Source of the DNA: Lacticaseibacillus mingshuiensis | Lineage (GTDB): Bacteria; Bacillota; Bacilli; Lactobacillales; Lactobacillaceae | Reading direction: 5' to 3' | DNA length: 64,000 nucleotides | NCBI RefSeq assembly: GCF_016861785.1 | Contig: NZ_BOLS01000014.1 | Location: 1-64,000, forward strand | Shown: in pieces, positions 52,485-62,041 of the stretch | Numbering within the stretch: the stretch's first letter is position 1 | How the letters are laid out: the number at the start of each line of letters is the position of its first letter | Position numbers and translations under genes: made by a program | The notes under the pieces: generated by a model | What the model was told of the DNA's origin: nothing | Database searches by the model: none | What the model saw: only the letters and a program-made list of their open reading frames with translations

Positions 52485-53393
52485 TCACTCTTTGACAGCC
52501 CCTAACATCGTACCGCTGACAAAGTAACGTTGAACGAATGGATACAAGATCAAAATAGGAACGATCGTGATCATGATTGTCGCAAGCTGCACCCCCCTTG
52601 AAGTTGTATTGATCGCGACGGCGGCTTTTAGGCCTGTGGTTGATGCCGCTTGTGATTGAACGATGAGGTTGTACAGACGCATCTGAAGTGGATACAGGCT
52701 TTCATTGGTGACATAAAGCTTTGTCGTCATGAAGTCGTTCCACTGCCACACGCCATGGAACAAGGCAATCGTGGCAAGCGATGGTTTGGACAGTGGCAAG
52801 ATGATCGAGAAGAACACGCGCCAATCAGACGCACCGTCGATCCGAGCTGATTCTTCCAGCGACTCTGGCACCTGGCGGAAGAAGTTCATCAAGATGACCA
52901 CATCGTAATAGGAAAACAGGGCGGGAATGATGTAGACCCAGAAGCTGTCAAGCAGCCCCAAGGACTTGATCAATAAGTAAGTCGGGATCATCCCACCGGA
53001 GAAGAACATCGTCACGATGCCCATGGCCGAGTATAACTTGCGACCTTTGAGGTACCGCTTCGACAGTGGATACGCGACGATCGCACAGAACAAGGTATGT
53101 GCAACGACGCCGACCGCCGTTTTCAAAACAGAGATGAAAAACGACTGCCAAATACCGGAATCTTGGAAAACCGCGCGGTAATTATCAAGCGACAGGGACT
53201 TCGGCCAGAAGATGAAATTCCCGTTGCTCAGCGCATCGGATGTCGCAAATGAGGAGATCAAGATGTTCCACATCGGGACAATGATGATCACAGTGAAGAT
53301 CAAGAGAATCGTCGCGTTGATGATGTTGAAGGTGCGCGAACCATGTTTGACGCGGCTCTGCTTTGGTGCTGCTTTTTTGCTTGTCATTTCCAT
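52485..53393 (-). CDS. ABC sugar permease, YtcP/AraQ type
   Basis: This 302-residue permease has six membrane helices and the EAA loop ESLEESARIDGASDWRVFF, which contacts the ATPase. The start MEMTSKKAAPKQSRV follows AGGAGGG by 6 nt. It pairs with the permease just upstream (12-nt gap). Confidence 0.93.
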   Translation of the reverse strand: MEMTSKKAAPKQSRVKHGSRTFNIINATILLIFTVIIIVPMWNILISSFATSDALSNGNFIFWPKSLSLDNYRAVFQDSGIWQSFFISVLKTAVGVVAHTLFCAIVAYPLSKRYLKGRKLYSAMGIVTMFFSGGMIPTYLLIKSLGLLDSFWVYIIPALFSYYDVVILMNFFRQVPESLEESARIDGASDWRVFFSIILPLSKPSLATIALFHGVWQWNDFMTTKLYVTNESLYPLQMRLYNLIVQSQAASTTGLKAAVAINTTSRGVQLATIMITIVPILILYPFVQRYFVSGTMLGAVKE

Positions 53394-53405
53394 GCTGCAC
53401 CCTCC

Positions 53406-54359
53406 TTACAAGACCGACTGGTTGTCGTTGAGTTTCTTCGTCGCTGTGTTGGTAATGATCAACAAAATGACGGAGATGATCGACACCCCGAGGCCAACAG
53501 CTGTCGCATAGGAGAAATCCCCCTGCGTCAGCCCAACGCGATAAACATAGGAATTGATAACTTCCGCTTTTGGCTGGTTCTGCGAGTTCATCAAGACCAA
53601 GGTCTGATCCAGGTTCGAGTTGAACAGCCCGGAAACAGACAAGATCAGGTTCAACGCGATAATGTTGGTGATCTCGGGAATGGTGATGCTCCAGATCTGA
53701 CGAATCTTGGAGGCACCATCCATTTCGGCCGCCTCGTAATACGTCGGATCAATGCCAGCCATGGTGGCGAGATACAAGATTGTCCCCCAGCCGGCTTCCT
53801 TCCAGACATCCGACCAAGCCGCGATGTTCCAGTATTTCCCCGCATCCAGCAGGTAGTTGCCGTGTGCGTTGATGCCGATGAACTTGAGCACCTCGTTGAT
53901 CAGGCCGTTGGTGGACAGCCAGTTGATCAACATCCCGCCCAAGATGATCCAGGACAGAAAATGCGGCAGATAGGTGAACGTCTGCACGATCTTCTTGAAC
54001 GGCGCCCACGGAATCTCATAGATCATGACGGCCAAGATGATCGGTAAGAAGAATTCGACCGTCAGCTTGATTGCCGAGATGCCGACCGTGTTCCAAACGC
54101 TTTCCCAGAAATACTTGTCGGCCATGATCGCCTTGAAGTTATCCAGGCCGATCCACTGCGCGCCGCCGATTGTATCGGTGACGGAGTATTGCTTGAACGC
54201 TAAAGACAGACCATAGATCGGAATGAAATTGAAGATGATCATGAAGATGACACCCGGCAGGATCATGGACTGCAGCTGCCACTGCTTGCCAAATCCGCGG
54301 AACCACCGCTTCGTCTTCTCACCGAGCCCTGGTTTAACGACTTTCTCCCTTGTTTCCAC
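53406..54359 (-). CDS. ABC sugar permease, LplB type
   Basis: This permease of about 317 residues has six helices and the EAA loop YYEAAEMDGASKIRQIWSIT. It is the LplB partner of the YtcP-like protein. The start is probably GTG 54359 (VETREKVVKPG), about 8 nt after AAAGGGG, since upstream codons include that site. It is the first gene of the importer operon and its promoter region carries a LacI-type palindrome. Confidence 0.9.
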   Translation of the reverse strand: METREKVVKPGLGEKTKRWFRGFGKQWQLQSMILPGVIFMIIFNFIPIYGLSLAFKQYSVTDTIGGAQWIGLDNFKAIMADKYFWESVWNTVGISAIKLTVEFFLPIILAVMIYEIPWAPFKKIVQTFTYLPHFLSWIILGGMLINWLSTNGLINEVLKFIGINAHGNYLLDAGKYWNIAAWSDVWKEAGWGTILYLATMAGIDPTYYEAAEMDGASKIRQIWSITIPEITNIIALNLILSVSGLFNSNLDQTLVLMNSQNQPKAEVINSYVYRVGLTQGDFSYATAVGLGVSIISVILLIITNTATKKLNDNQSVL

Positions 54360-54381
54360 CAGAAACACCCCTTTTAGTAGC

Positions 54382-54397
54382 ATAAAAACGTTTTTAT
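54382..54397. promoter_or_regulatory. LacI-type operator O1
   Basis: The perfect 16-bp palindrome ATAAAAACGTTTTTAT overlaps the likely -10 (TATGCT) of the importer operon. It is identical to the site before lacI and fits the odd-centre CG operators of LacI/GalR repressors; it is also cre-like. Confidence 0.75.
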
Positions 54398-54419
54398 TTT
54401 AAAGCCTAAAAAATTTCGC

Positions 54420-55418
54420 CTAACGTTTTGCAAAGCCGGTTGAGTCGCGAATCACAAGCTCGCCATCCAACACTTGTTCCGTGCCACCGACGCGGCCATT
54501 GATCATTGCCAGCAGTTCGTCGACCGCCAGGATGCCTTGACGCGCGATCGGGTTGCGGACTGTGGTCAAGGCAGGCCGGAAATACTGTGAGATCTCGATG
54601 TCATCAAACCCCATGACTGAGAAATCTTCTGCCACTTTATACCCCAAGCTGACGATCGCCTTCATCGCCCCAATGGCGGACAGGTCATTCCCGGCGAGAA
54701 ATGCGGTCGCGGGTTCATCCGCATAATGCAAGTAGGACTTCACCGCGTTGTAGGACGCCTCCTCTTCAAACAACCCAGACAAAACGGGCATCTCATCGCT
54801 GTTGAGACCTGCCTCTTCGATGGCCTGCTTGAACCCTGCGTAACGCAAATGGCTATCGTGGTTGTTCTCGTAGCCGGCCAGGAAGCCGAGGCGCCGATGA
54901 CCGAGGTTGAGGAGGTACTTTGTCGCTTCATACCCTTCCGCCTGAGAGTTGAAGATAAAGCTGCTCATCTTAGGCCCATGTGCCGGTCGGTCCAGCAACA
55001 CGGTCGGAACCGAATGCATCAGGATCTGCTGGATGTCGTCATCGTTGATCATGTGTTCAAAGATGATCGCCCCATCGACGACATTGCCTAAGATGTTGTT
55101 CATCAACGTTTTGTGGTCGCTTGGCACAATGACCTGCATGCCATAGCCAAGTTTGGCAACGGCCCGCGAGATCGCCTCGACCAATACATAGAAATAAGGA
55201 CCGGACACACTGTCTGTGAAGAAGCCGAGCATCTTCGTCTCCCCGGAGCGCAGCTGCTTGCCCATGAGGTTTGGCACATAATTCAGTTCTGCGGCCGCTT
55301 TGAGCACGCGCTGCTTGGTTTCCGGAGTCACCACGTTCACGCCATTCAAGGCATTGGACACGGTTGAGATCGAGACGTTGGCCAATTCAGCCACGTCTTT
55401 GATGGTTTTTTTCTTCAC
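54420..55418 (-). CDS. LacI/GalR-family regulator of the sugar island
   Basis: This regulator of about 332 residues has the N-terminal LacI helix-turn-helix (TIKDVAELANVSISTVSNAL) with hinge helix, and a periplasmic-binding-protein-like effector domain. GTG 55418 is likely, though GTG 55430 is also possible. It lies between the GH5 gene and the importer, all on the minus strand, and the same 16-bp palindrome precedes both it and the importer. It likely represses the cluster in the absence of the oligosaccharide. Confidence 0.92.
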   Translation of the reverse strand: MKKKTIKDVAELANVSISTVSNALNGVNVVTPETKQRVLKAAAELNYVPNLMGKQLRSGETKMLGFFTDSVSGPYFYVLVEAISRAVAKLGYGMQVIVPSDHKTLMNNILGNVVDGAIIFEHMINDDDIQQILMHSVPTVLLDRPAHGPKMSSFIFNSQAEGYEATKYLLNLGHRRLGFLAGYENNHDSHLRYAGFKQAIEEAGLNSDEMPVLSGLFEEEASYNAVKSYLHYADEPATAFLAGNDLSAIGAMKAIVSLGYKVAEDFSVMGFDDIEISQYFRPALTTVRNPIARQGILAVDELLAMINGRVGGTEQVLDGELVIRDSTGFAKR

Positions 55419-55432
55419 GACAGTCACCACAC

Positions 55433-55448
55433 ATAAAAACGTTTTTAT
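55433..55448. promoter_or_regulatory. LacI-type operator O2
   Basis: This is the palindrome ATAAAAACGTTTTTAT, identical to O1, placed just upstream of the regulator start. Autoregulation is expected. Confidence 0.75.
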
Positions 55449-55506
55449 TTATATTCTTAAGATACCACGGGCCGTTTGCTTTGGCAAGCGCTTTCACGAA
55501 ACTTTT

Positions 55507-57075
55507 TTAAAAAGTCACGGTGAGCAAGCTCGCTTCCCCTGCGTTGACGGCGATCGTCAGCACTTCATCCGCTGAATTTGCGGGCATGGTGGCCGTTGCG
55601 GTAGTGCCGCTGACGGCAAAAGTGACGGTCTCCCCATTGAGCTGGGCGGTGAGCACGGCATCTTTTGCCTCATGTAAGGCGATCGTTAGCTGCCATGGTG
55701 CCTTGTGTGCCGGCGTCAGGTAGGTCACGGATTCGCCAGGGGTCAGTGTCAGGACGAAGCGGTCCCAGTGGCTGTCGAAGCCAAAATTAGAAGGCTGCGG
55801 CTCGGCGATCGCGGCGACGGTCATCGGCGTCGTCGTTCGGTAGCCATCGAAGTTCTTCGGCGCATTCGCCCCCTGGCAATCGGCATCGCGAAAATCAGTC
55901 GCCCGTAGCGTCATGCCAGCCGTCCGCAAGACAGCCGCATCCACGTCCGGATTACGCTCGCAGTTGACCAGCGCCATGTTCAATAGGAGCTGTTCAAATG
56001 TCGCCGCGGCCTCAGCGTAACCGGGATGCACGCCACCTTTGACATAGGCAATGATCGCGTCCCAGCCAGCCGGCGTTTTGACGGTCACGCTGCCGTTGCG
56101 CTTACCCATTTTTTTATATGGCCAGAAGCAATACCCGATGTTGGCATCCGTGCAAAATTGTGTCAGCGCGCTGTACCATTGCGGCTTATTTTCCCCTGTT
56201 TCGCCAAGCCACAGCGGCACGTTCAGACGGTCGCGCAATTCAAGCCACGGCGTGAATTGTGCCTTTTCTGGATAGCCACCGTAACGATGGAAATGGATGA
56301 CCATGTTCTCGTCAAAGACATGGGTGAAAACGCGCGGGTCAGAGGCCCAGTGATGGCCTTCCAGACTGAATAAATGGGCTTGGTCCACCTGGCGAACGGC
56401 CGTGATCGTGGTCTCGTAAAACGCGGCCAACCGCGGCAGCAGGCGATCATAGTCGACCAGCGTGCCAGTTGCGGGGCGAATCGGCTCATTCAGCAGATCA
56501 TACCCGCCAACAACCGGGTCATCCTTGAACCGCCGGGCGATCTCCGCCCATAATGCGACGCCCTTATCGAATTGGTCCTGATCCACAAATAGCCGCGGAA
56601 TCTCGGCCACCGCGTTGTCGATGTTTGCCCCAGTCTGCCCGCCTGGCGCGGCATGCATGTCGAAGATCACATACAGATCCGCCGCCCGGCACCAGCGCAC
56701 CACATCCTCGAGGTACTGAAAGCCAGCTTCTTTGAAGTGGCAACCAGGCCCTTCTTCAAGAAATAGTGCGGCATCAAAGGGCAGCCGAATGCTGTTGTAG
56801 CCTTGATCTTTGATATATTGCACATCCGCCTGGGTGAAAAAGACCTGGCGAAAACGTGGCCAAAACGCGGCGGCTTTTTCCGGCCCAAGCAGCTCTGCGA
56901 CGCGCGCCTCAATACGCCGCGGGCGGTCGAAGTTGTGTGCGCCTTGTGACTCCCACATGTAGCCTTCCGGAAGCAGCCAGTTGCCAATACCCCATCCTTG
57001 CAGAATCACTGGGCCTGCATCATTGACAACATCTTGTCCTTGCCTTCGCAAAAAGCCCTGAACAGTGTTTCCCAT
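55507..57075 (-). CDS. intracellular GH5 glycoside hydrolase
   Basis: This 522-residue GH5 enzyme has Glu197 in DLLNEP as acid/base and Glu292 in WLGETGEN as nucleophile. NSIRLPFDA and IFDMHAAPGGQ are typical of the exo-beta-1,3-glucanase-like part of the family. From about residue 400 a beta-sandwich-like domain follows. No signal peptide is seen, so imported oligosaccharides are the substrate. AAAGGGGA precedes the ATG. Together with importer, LacI and ROK kinase it forms a beta-glucan or beta-glucoside use island; the exact linkage is unknown. Confidence 0.88.
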   Translation of the reverse strand: MGNTVQGFLRRQGQDVVNDAGPVILQGWGIGNWLLPEGYMWESQGAHNFDRPRRIEARVAELLGPEKAAAFWPRFRQVFFTQADVQYIKDQGYNSIRLPFDAALFLEEGPGCHFKEAGFQYLEDVVRWCRAADLYVIFDMHAAPGGQTGANIDNAVAEIPRLFVDQDQFDKGVALWAEIARRFKDDPVVGGYDLLNEPIRPATGTLVDYDRLLPRLAAFYETTITAVRQVDQAHLFSLEGHHWASDPRVFTHVFDENMVIHFHRYGGYPEKAQFTPWLELRDRLNVPLWLGETGENKPQWYSALTQFCTDANIGYCFWPYKKMGKRNGSVTVKTPAGWDAIIAYVKGGVHPGYAEAAATFEQLLLNMALVNCERNPDVDAAVLRTAGMTLRATDFRDADCQGANAPKNFDGYRTTTPMTVAAIAEPQPSNFGFDSHWDRFVLTLTPGESVTYLTPAHKAPWQLTIALHEAKDAVLTAQLNGETVTFAVSGTTATATMPANSADEVLTIAVNAGEASLLTVTF

Positions 57076-57141
57076 CTATTCTTCCCCTTTCTCGCAGGTG
57101 TTCCCTGCTGTCAAGGAAGAGTATAACCGATTACAGCTAAA

Positions 57142-57169
57142 ATAAAAACGATTTTTGCAACCGGTTGCA
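57142..57169. promoter_or_regulatory. composite operator before the GH5 gene
   Basis: A degenerate O1-like site (AAAAACGATTTTT) is followed at once by a perfect palindrome TGCAACCGGTTGCA (57156-57169). The second is a classic LacI-family operator but different from O1 and O2. Confidence 0.65.
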
Positions 57170-57364
57170 CGACATTGATCGTCTGAGACACCATGGAAAA
57201 TAGACGGAAAGCGCGCCGTATCACGCTCTTAGCGCGGTGCGCAGAGCCGTCGTCAACTGCCAAAAAGAAATTGTCTGGCCGGCTGGTAACTCGATGGTGG
57301 GCACATCGGCGGAGCCTCCTCGGATGCGTGAGGAATATCGGCCCGAAACGCCTTTTTATGGCAA
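57170..57364. other. spacer between GH5 and fusA
   Basis: No gene is found here. It presumably holds the GH5 promoter region upstream of the operators. I see no insertion-sequence ends or att-like repeats. Confidence 0.4.
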
Positions 57365-57402
57365 AGAAAAAGCCCCGTCTCAGCTTGCACTGAGACGAGG
57401 CT
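57365..57402 (-). terminator. terminator after fusA
   Basis: On the minus strand GCC-GTCTCA pairs with TGAGAC-GGC (57372-57401), followed by TTTTTCTTT. This separates the str operon from the sugar island. Confidence 0.85.
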
Positions 57403-57418
57403 TGTCCAGCAGCTCGGC

Positions 57419-59509
57419 TTACGCCTGACCGCCGTTCTTCTTGATGATCTCTTCCTGGATGCTCTTCGGCACGGCCTCGTAGTGGTCGAACGTCATGGTA
57501 AACGTCCCACGACCCTGCGTGGCAGAACGAAGCGTCGTCGCGTAACCGAACATTTCAGCCAGCGGCACCTGAGAGTTGACGAGCTGGGCATTGCCACGCG
57601 CTTCCATGCCTTCGACACGGCCGCGACGTGCAGTGATCTGGCCCATGATATCACCGAAGTATTCTTCAGGAGCAACGACTTCAACGTGCATGATCGGTTC
57701 AAGAATCACCGCACCGGCAGCCTTAGACGCATTGCGCAAGGCAAGAGAAGCCGCAACCTTGAAGGCTGCTTCCGATGAATCGACTTCATGGTAAGACCCA
57801 TCATAGAGTTTTGCCTTCACGTCGATCAATGGGTAGCCAGCCAGGACACCATTTTCCATAGCTTCCTTCAGGCCCTGTTCAACAGCTGGGATGTATTCAC
57901 GCGGAACCACACCACCGACAATGGCGTCTTCAAATTCGAAGCCCTTGCCTTCGTCGTTCGGGGTGAATTCGACCCAAACATCACCATACTGACCTTTACC
58001 ACCAGACTGGCGAACGAAGCGCCCTTCTGCGGAAGCCTGCTTGGTGAAGGTCTCACGATACGCAACTTGCGGCTCGCCGATCTTCGCGGCAACCTTAAAT
58101 TCACGCTTCATTCGATCGACCATGATGTCCAAATGGAGCTCGCCCATGCCGGCGATCAGCGTTTCACCAGTTTCTGGGTTGGTCTCAGCCTTAAAGGTTG
58201 GGTCCTCTTCAGAAAGCTTTTGAAGCGCAACATCCAGCTTGTCACGATCTTCCTTTGAATCAGGCTCGATGGAGACCTGGATAACTGGTTCCGGAATCTC
58301 AAGGGATTCAAGAATCAGCGGATGATCAACATCGGTCAGAGAATCACCAGTGGTGGTGTTTTTCAGCCCGATCGCCGCAGCAATATCCCCGGAGAAGACT
58401 TCTGGAATCTCTTCACGGTGATTACTGTGCATCTGCAGCAAACGACCGACACGTTCACGGTTGTTCTTGGAGGCGTTCAGGACATACGAGCCCGCTTCCA
58501 AAGTCCCACTGTAAACACGGATGTAGGTCAAACGACCAACAAACGGGTCCGTGGCGATCTTGAATGCCAGGGCCGCAAAGCTCTGGTCGTCGCCGGCGCG
58601 CAGTTCAACTTTGTCACCAGTGTCAGGATCCGTCGCGTTGTATGGGCGAACATCCAGTGGGGATGGCAGGTAGTCGATGACGGCGTCAAGCAACATCTGC
58701 ACACCCTTGTTCTTGAAGGCGGAGCCCGCAAGCACTGGGTAGAAGTCGAGGTTCAAGGTCGCCTTACGAATCGCAGCCTTGATCTCGTTCTTGGAGATCT
58801 CTTCGCCTTCGAGGTACTTGTCCATGATGCCATCGTCAACATCGGCAACGGCTTCGATCAGCTCGTTATGAGCCTTTTCAGCTGCTTCCTTGTAGTCGTC
58901 TGGAATATCGACAACATCCCACTCGGTCCCGAGTGCATCTTCGTCGTACAGGTCGGCCTTCATTTCGATCAGGTCGATGACGCCTTTGAAGTTATCTTCG
59001 GCACCGATCGGCAGCTGAACGGCATGGGCGTTGGCACCCAGGCGATCGTGAAGGGTCTGGACAGAGTACTGGAAGTCCGCGCCGATCTTATCCATCTTGT
59101 TTGCGAAAACAAGCCGCGGAACGCCGTACGTGGTGGCCTGACGCCAAACATTTTCAGTCTGCGGTTCAACACCGGACTGGGCATCCAAAACGGTGATCGC
59201 ACCATCCAAGACACGCAGGGAACGTTCAACTTCGATCGTGAAGTCCACGTGTCCTGGGGTATCGATGATGTTGATTCGGTGATCCTTCCAGAAGGCCGTG
59301 GTCGCAGCACTGGTAATGGTGATCCCACGTTCTACTTCCTGGGCCATCCAGTCCATCTGCGAAGCCCCATCATGAGTTTCGCCGATCTTATGAATCTTAC
59401 CGGTGTAGTACAAAATACGTTCGGTCGTCGTGGTCTTACCAGCATCGATATGGGCCATGATCCCAATGTTGCGGGTCCGGTCGAGTGAGAATTCTCGCTT
59501 GTTGGCCAT
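57419..59509 (-). CDS. fusA: elongation factor G
   Basis: EF-G (696 residues) drives ribosomal translocation. Its GTPase motifs are [27 protein letters not shown] and NKMDKIGAD, and the five-domain length is normal. It is the third gene of the str operon, 120 nt after rpsG. In many relatives rpsJ follows directly, but here a terminator and the sugar island do. Confidence 0.98.
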   Translation of the reverse strand: MANKREFSLDRTRNIGIMAHIDAGKTTTTERILYYTGKIHKIGETHDGASQMDWMAQEVERGITITSAATTAFWKDHRINIIDTPGHVDFTIEVERSLRVLDGAITVLDAQSGVEPQTENVWRQATTYGVPRLVFANKMDKIGADFQYSVQTLHDRLGANAHAVQLPIGAEDNFKGVIDLIEMKADLYDEDALGTEWDVVDIPDDYKEAAEKAHNELIEAVADVDDGIMDKYLEGEEISKNEIKAAIRKATLNLDFYPVLAGSAFKNKGVQMLLDAVIDYLPSPLDVRPYNATDPDTGDKVELRAGDDQSFAALAFKIATDPFVGRLTYIRVYSGTLEAGSYVLNASKNNRERVGRLLQMHSNHREEIPEVFSGDIAAAIGLKNTTTGDSLTDVDHPLILESLEIPEPVIQVSIEPDSKEDRDKLDVALQKLSEEDPTFKAETNPETGETLIAGMGELHLDIMVDRMKREFKVAAKIGEPQVAYRETFTKQASAEGRFVRQSGGKGQYGDVWVEFTPNDEGKGFEFEDAIVGGVVPREYIPAVEQGLKEAMENGVLAGYPLIDVKAKLYDGSYHEVDSSEAAFKVAASLALRNASKAAGAVILEPIMHVEVVAPEEYFGDIMGQITARRGRVEGMEARGNAQLVNSQVPLAEMFGYATTLRSATQGRGTFTMTFDHYEAVPKSIQEEIIKKNGGQA

Positions 59510-59629
59510 GTGAAAAGTTAACTCCTCTCTGTTTTCATTTCTGATTGGTTCGGTTTACTGAAATTATGTGGCAGGATAAAACAATTGGCTACTATATGCC
59601 AAGGTGCGGATATAATAGCCAAAAGCATC

Positions 59630-60100
59630 TTACCAACGATAGTGAGCGAACGCACGGTTGGCATCAGCCATCTTATGCGTGTCTTCACGTTTTTTGACCG
59701 CAGCGCCGGTGTTGTTAGCGGCATCCATGATCTCACGCGCAAGGCGTTCGTCCATGGTATGCTCCCCACGCTGACGGGAATATTGCACGATCCAACGAAG
59801 GCCGAGGGTCGTCCGGCGGTCTGGCCGCACTTCGATCGGGACCTGATAGTTAGAACCGCCGATACGGCGAGCTTTAACTTCAAGGACCGGCATCACGTTC
59901 TTCATCGCTTGTTCAAAAACATCAAGCGGCTCGTTGCCGGAATCTTTTTTAATGATATCAAACGCATCATACAGAATGGTCTGTGCCTTACCGCGCTTGC
60001 CGTCGATCATCAAGTGGTTGATCAGGCGGGTCACCAGCTTGGAATTGTACACTGGATCAGGTAAGACGTCGCGCTTTGAAACACTGCCTTTACGTGGCAT
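59630..60100 (-). CDS. rpsG: 30S ribosomal protein S7
   Basis: S7 (156 residues) organises the small-subunit head near the exit site. [20 protein letters not shown] and [14 protein letters not shown]-like segments ([16 protein letters not shown]) are diagnostic. It follows rpsL by 51 nt, with GAGGAGG-like Shine-Dalgarno sequence upstream. Confidence 0.98.
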   Translation of the reverse strand: MPRKGSVSKRDVLPDPVYNSKLVTRLINHLMIDGKRGKAQTILYDAFDIIKKDSGNEPLDVFEQAMKNVMPVLEVKARRIGGSNYQVPIEVRPDRRTTLGLRWIVQYSRQRGEHTMDERLAREIMDAANNTGAAVKKREDTHKMADANRAFAHYRW

Positions 60101-60151
60101 GCTGTTTGCCTCCTCTTAACTTTTGTTTTCGCAATTGCGAAAATGATCGAA

Positions 60152-60571
60152 TTACTTCTTGCTCTTTGGCTTCTTGGCACCATACTTCGAGCGGCCCTGC
60201 ATACGGCCGTCAACACCGGCAGTATCAAGCGTCCCACGGATGATATGGTAACGAACACCAGGCAAATCCTTTACACGGCCGCCACGGATCAGAACAACAC
60301 TATGTTCCTGCAGATTATGGCCGATGCCCGGGATGTAAGCCGTCACTTCGATCAAGTTAGACAGACGTACACGAGCATACTTACGCAAAGCGGAGTTAGG
60401 CTTCTTCGGGGTCATTGTCCCGACACGAGTGGCCACCCCACGCTTTTGCGGAGCTGGATTGTTGGTCAGAGACTTCTTCATGCTGTTGTAACCGAAGTTC
60501 AACGCAGGAGAATCTGACTTGGTAACTTTAGATTTACGACCTTGACGCACCAATTGGTTAATGGTAGGCAT
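60152..60571 (-). CDS. rpsL: 30S ribosomal protein S12
   Basis: S12 (139 residues) controls decoding accuracy. [39 protein letters not shown] with the streptomycin-site Lys, and [17 protein letters not shown] are diagnostic. ATG 60571 follows GGAGG; longer frames include that site. It is preceded by a leader with a terminator hairpin. Confidence 0.98.
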   Translation of the reverse strand: MPTINQLVRQGRKSKVTKSDSPALNFGYNSMKKSLTNNPAPQKRGVATRVGTMTPKKPNSALRKYARVRLSNLIEVTAYIPGIGHNLQEHSVVLIRGGRVKDLPGVRYHIIRGTLDTAGVDGRMQGRSKYGAKKPKSKK

Positions 60572-60641
60572 TCTAAGGTTCCTCCTTCCTGATTTTGGTA
60601 ATGCTGTAAGTCCACACATCCAGGCGGTTCATTTTTTGTTA

Positions 60642-60703
60642 TAAAAAAACGGCCGCGCAGGCAATGAACTGGCAATTCACCAGTTCACAGACCAACGGCC
60701 CGG
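60642..60703 (-). promoter_or_regulatory. terminator-like attenuator in the rpsL leader
   Basis: On the minus strand the transcript meets a hairpin (GGCC/GGCC base and a 7-bp GAACTGG/CCAGTTC core, 60649-60703) followed by TTTTTTT, about 70 nt before rpsL. As it lies after the strong promoter below, it is either an attenuator for the str operon or the terminator of the GNAT gene read through by a second promoter. I see no second promoter between it and rpsL. Confidence 0.6.
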
Positions 60704-60728
60704 ACAAACTGGAAAACGCACATTTGAT

Positions 60729-60757
60729 AGTGTACTATCCCTGCCCCAACGTGTCAA
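60729..60757 (-). promoter_or_regulatory. promoter of the str operon
   Basis: On the minus strand TTGACA (60752-60757) and TACACT (60729-60734) are separated by 17 nt. Predicted start is near 60722. Confidence 0.8.
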
Positions 60758-60822
60758 GGTCGCGCGGCGAAAATTCGCGGTGGCGGCCCGTTTTTCACCG
60801 GCTGCAGGGCGCTTGGGCGCGG

Positions 60823-61305
60823 CTATAGCTCACGCCGCATCAGCTGCACGGCAAACGGGCGGCCGTTGATCTGGGCGGTGGCATCCCCAAATGCCGTAAA
60901 AGCCATCGCCTGCCAAAAGCCTCGGGCGTTTGGGTTGTTTACGAGCACCGCCAGGGTCAAGACCTGCACGCCACGTTTTTGGGCGTCAGCCACCAATTGC
61001 TGCACGACCTTGGTGCCCCACCCCTGATGATGTTCGGCAATCAGAAGCAGGCCGATGTAATCAGTCTTGGCGTCGGGATACCCGTGCAAAATATCGAGCA
61101 CACCGCGTACCTCTTTGCCTTCGCGAATCAGCGCAAACAGCTTGCGGGTCGCGGAAATACCATCCGGCCGCGTCGCCAGATCGCGGCGCACGCTGCTAGC
61201 AGTCGGCACTTCCTGGGTCAGGTCAAAATAAGCTTGATTGGCTTGATACACAGTCAGGGCTTGCTGCAACTGGTATTCCTGAGTGATTGGTTCAAAAGTG
61301 AGCAT
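60823..61305 (-). CDS. GNAT acetyltransferase
   Basis: This 160-residue GNAT protein has the acetyl-CoA-binding segment LLIAEHHQGWGTKVVQQLVADA (Q/RxxGxG/A form), then strand VQVLTLAVLVNNPNARGFWQAMAF. ATG 61305 follows GGGAGG. It lies between rpoC and the str operon and diverges from a prepilin-peptidase-like gene. The acceptor substrate is unknown. Confidence 0.85.
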   Translation of the reverse strand: MLTFEPITQEYQLQQALTVYQANQAYFDLTQEVPTASSVRRDLATRPDGISATRKLFALIREGKEVRGVLDILHGYPDAKTDYIGLLLIAEHHQGWGTKVVQQLVADAQKRGVQVLTLAVLVNNPNARGFWQAMAFTAFGDATAQINGRPFAVQLMRREL

Positions 61306-61477
61306 CAATAAATTCCTCCCTGATCAGGATACGCGTTGCGCGAGGCGGACGCAACGATGGACCGCAAAACACCGGGGCCGCGATCGTCGGCCACTGTCAG
61401 GCGCCCCATTTCGCATGGCCAGCCGTTTGCGAAATCTTTTGGAAGAACCAAGTGGAAAGTCAAAGTGGAGGTGCGAC

Positions 61478-61975
61478 ATGCTTTTTCTGGCAAAAATCAT
61501 CCTTGCGATCACGCTCGGCATACATGGCCGCGCGCTGTGGCACAAGCAGCATTGGCGCTGGTTGGGGGCAGTTCTGTTTCTCCCGCTGCCGTGGCTCGAC
61601 CTCTGGGGCCTAGCGATATGGACCGGCCTCAGCCATGCCGCGCTGGCCGACGCGCGCCGCGGCAGTGTGGCGGCCTGGTGGCTCGACAGCTGGGCGATGG
61701 GCATGCTGGCCTGGCAATGGCGCGCACTGGTGACGCCGACCTGGTGGCTGATTGCAGGTGGATTTCTGTTTCTCACGATCTGTGGCTGGCTCGGCAGCGC
61801 CGACACCGTGATTTTGGCCGTGGTCGCGACGGGCTGGCCGCCGCTAATTTTTGCCTGGTGGCTATTGATCGCCTGTACATTTGGCCTAGTTCAAAGCCGC
61901 CTTGCGCACGACCGGGAGACTCCCTTCATCCCCGCCATGGCGCTGGCATGGGGGCTACTGGTGATGTGGGTGTAG
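61478..61975 (+). CDS. prepilin-peptidase-like membrane protein (A24 type)
   Basis: This 165-residue membrane protein has about six hydrophobic segments. Two aspartates match the A24 active site: ALADARRGSVAAWW after an early helix, and GSADTVILAV, in place of the usual GxGD motif. The C-terminal ETPFIPAMALAWG fits the end of ComC-type peptidases. ATG 61478 follows GGAGGTG. The N-terminal domain of full-length ComC (about 60-80 residues) is missing and could not be found intact upstream. In related genomes comC lies here, between rpoC and rpsL. Confidence 0.55.
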   Translation: MLFLAKIILAITLGIHGRALWHKQHWRWLGAVLFLPLPWLDLWGLAIWTGLSHAALADARRGSVAAWWLDSWAMGMLAWQWRALVTPTWWLIAGGFLFLTICGWLGSADTVILAVVATGWPPLIFAWWLLIACTFGLVQSRLAHDRETPFIPAMALAWGLLVMWV

Positions 61976-61988
61976 CGCCCCACTGACT

Positions 61989-62030
61989 AAAAAAACAGGC
62001 GCTGCACCCATTTCTGGATGCAGCGCCTGC
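61989..62030 (-). terminator. terminator after rpoC
   Basis: On the minus strand CAGGCGCTGCA pairs with TGCAGCGCCTG (61998-62030) and is followed by TTTTTTTA, within 50 nt of the rpoC stop. The stem could also serve the convergent gene. Confidence 0.9.
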
Positions 62031-62041
62031 ATATCGCCTGC

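Noticed and set aside
48371-57402. Genomic island with integrase and att sites
   Set aside because: No integrase, transposase, tRNA or terminal direct repeat was found at either edge.
58322-59488. 388-codon plus-strand frame inside fusA
   Set aside because: It is antisense to EF-G, with no translation signal or family match.
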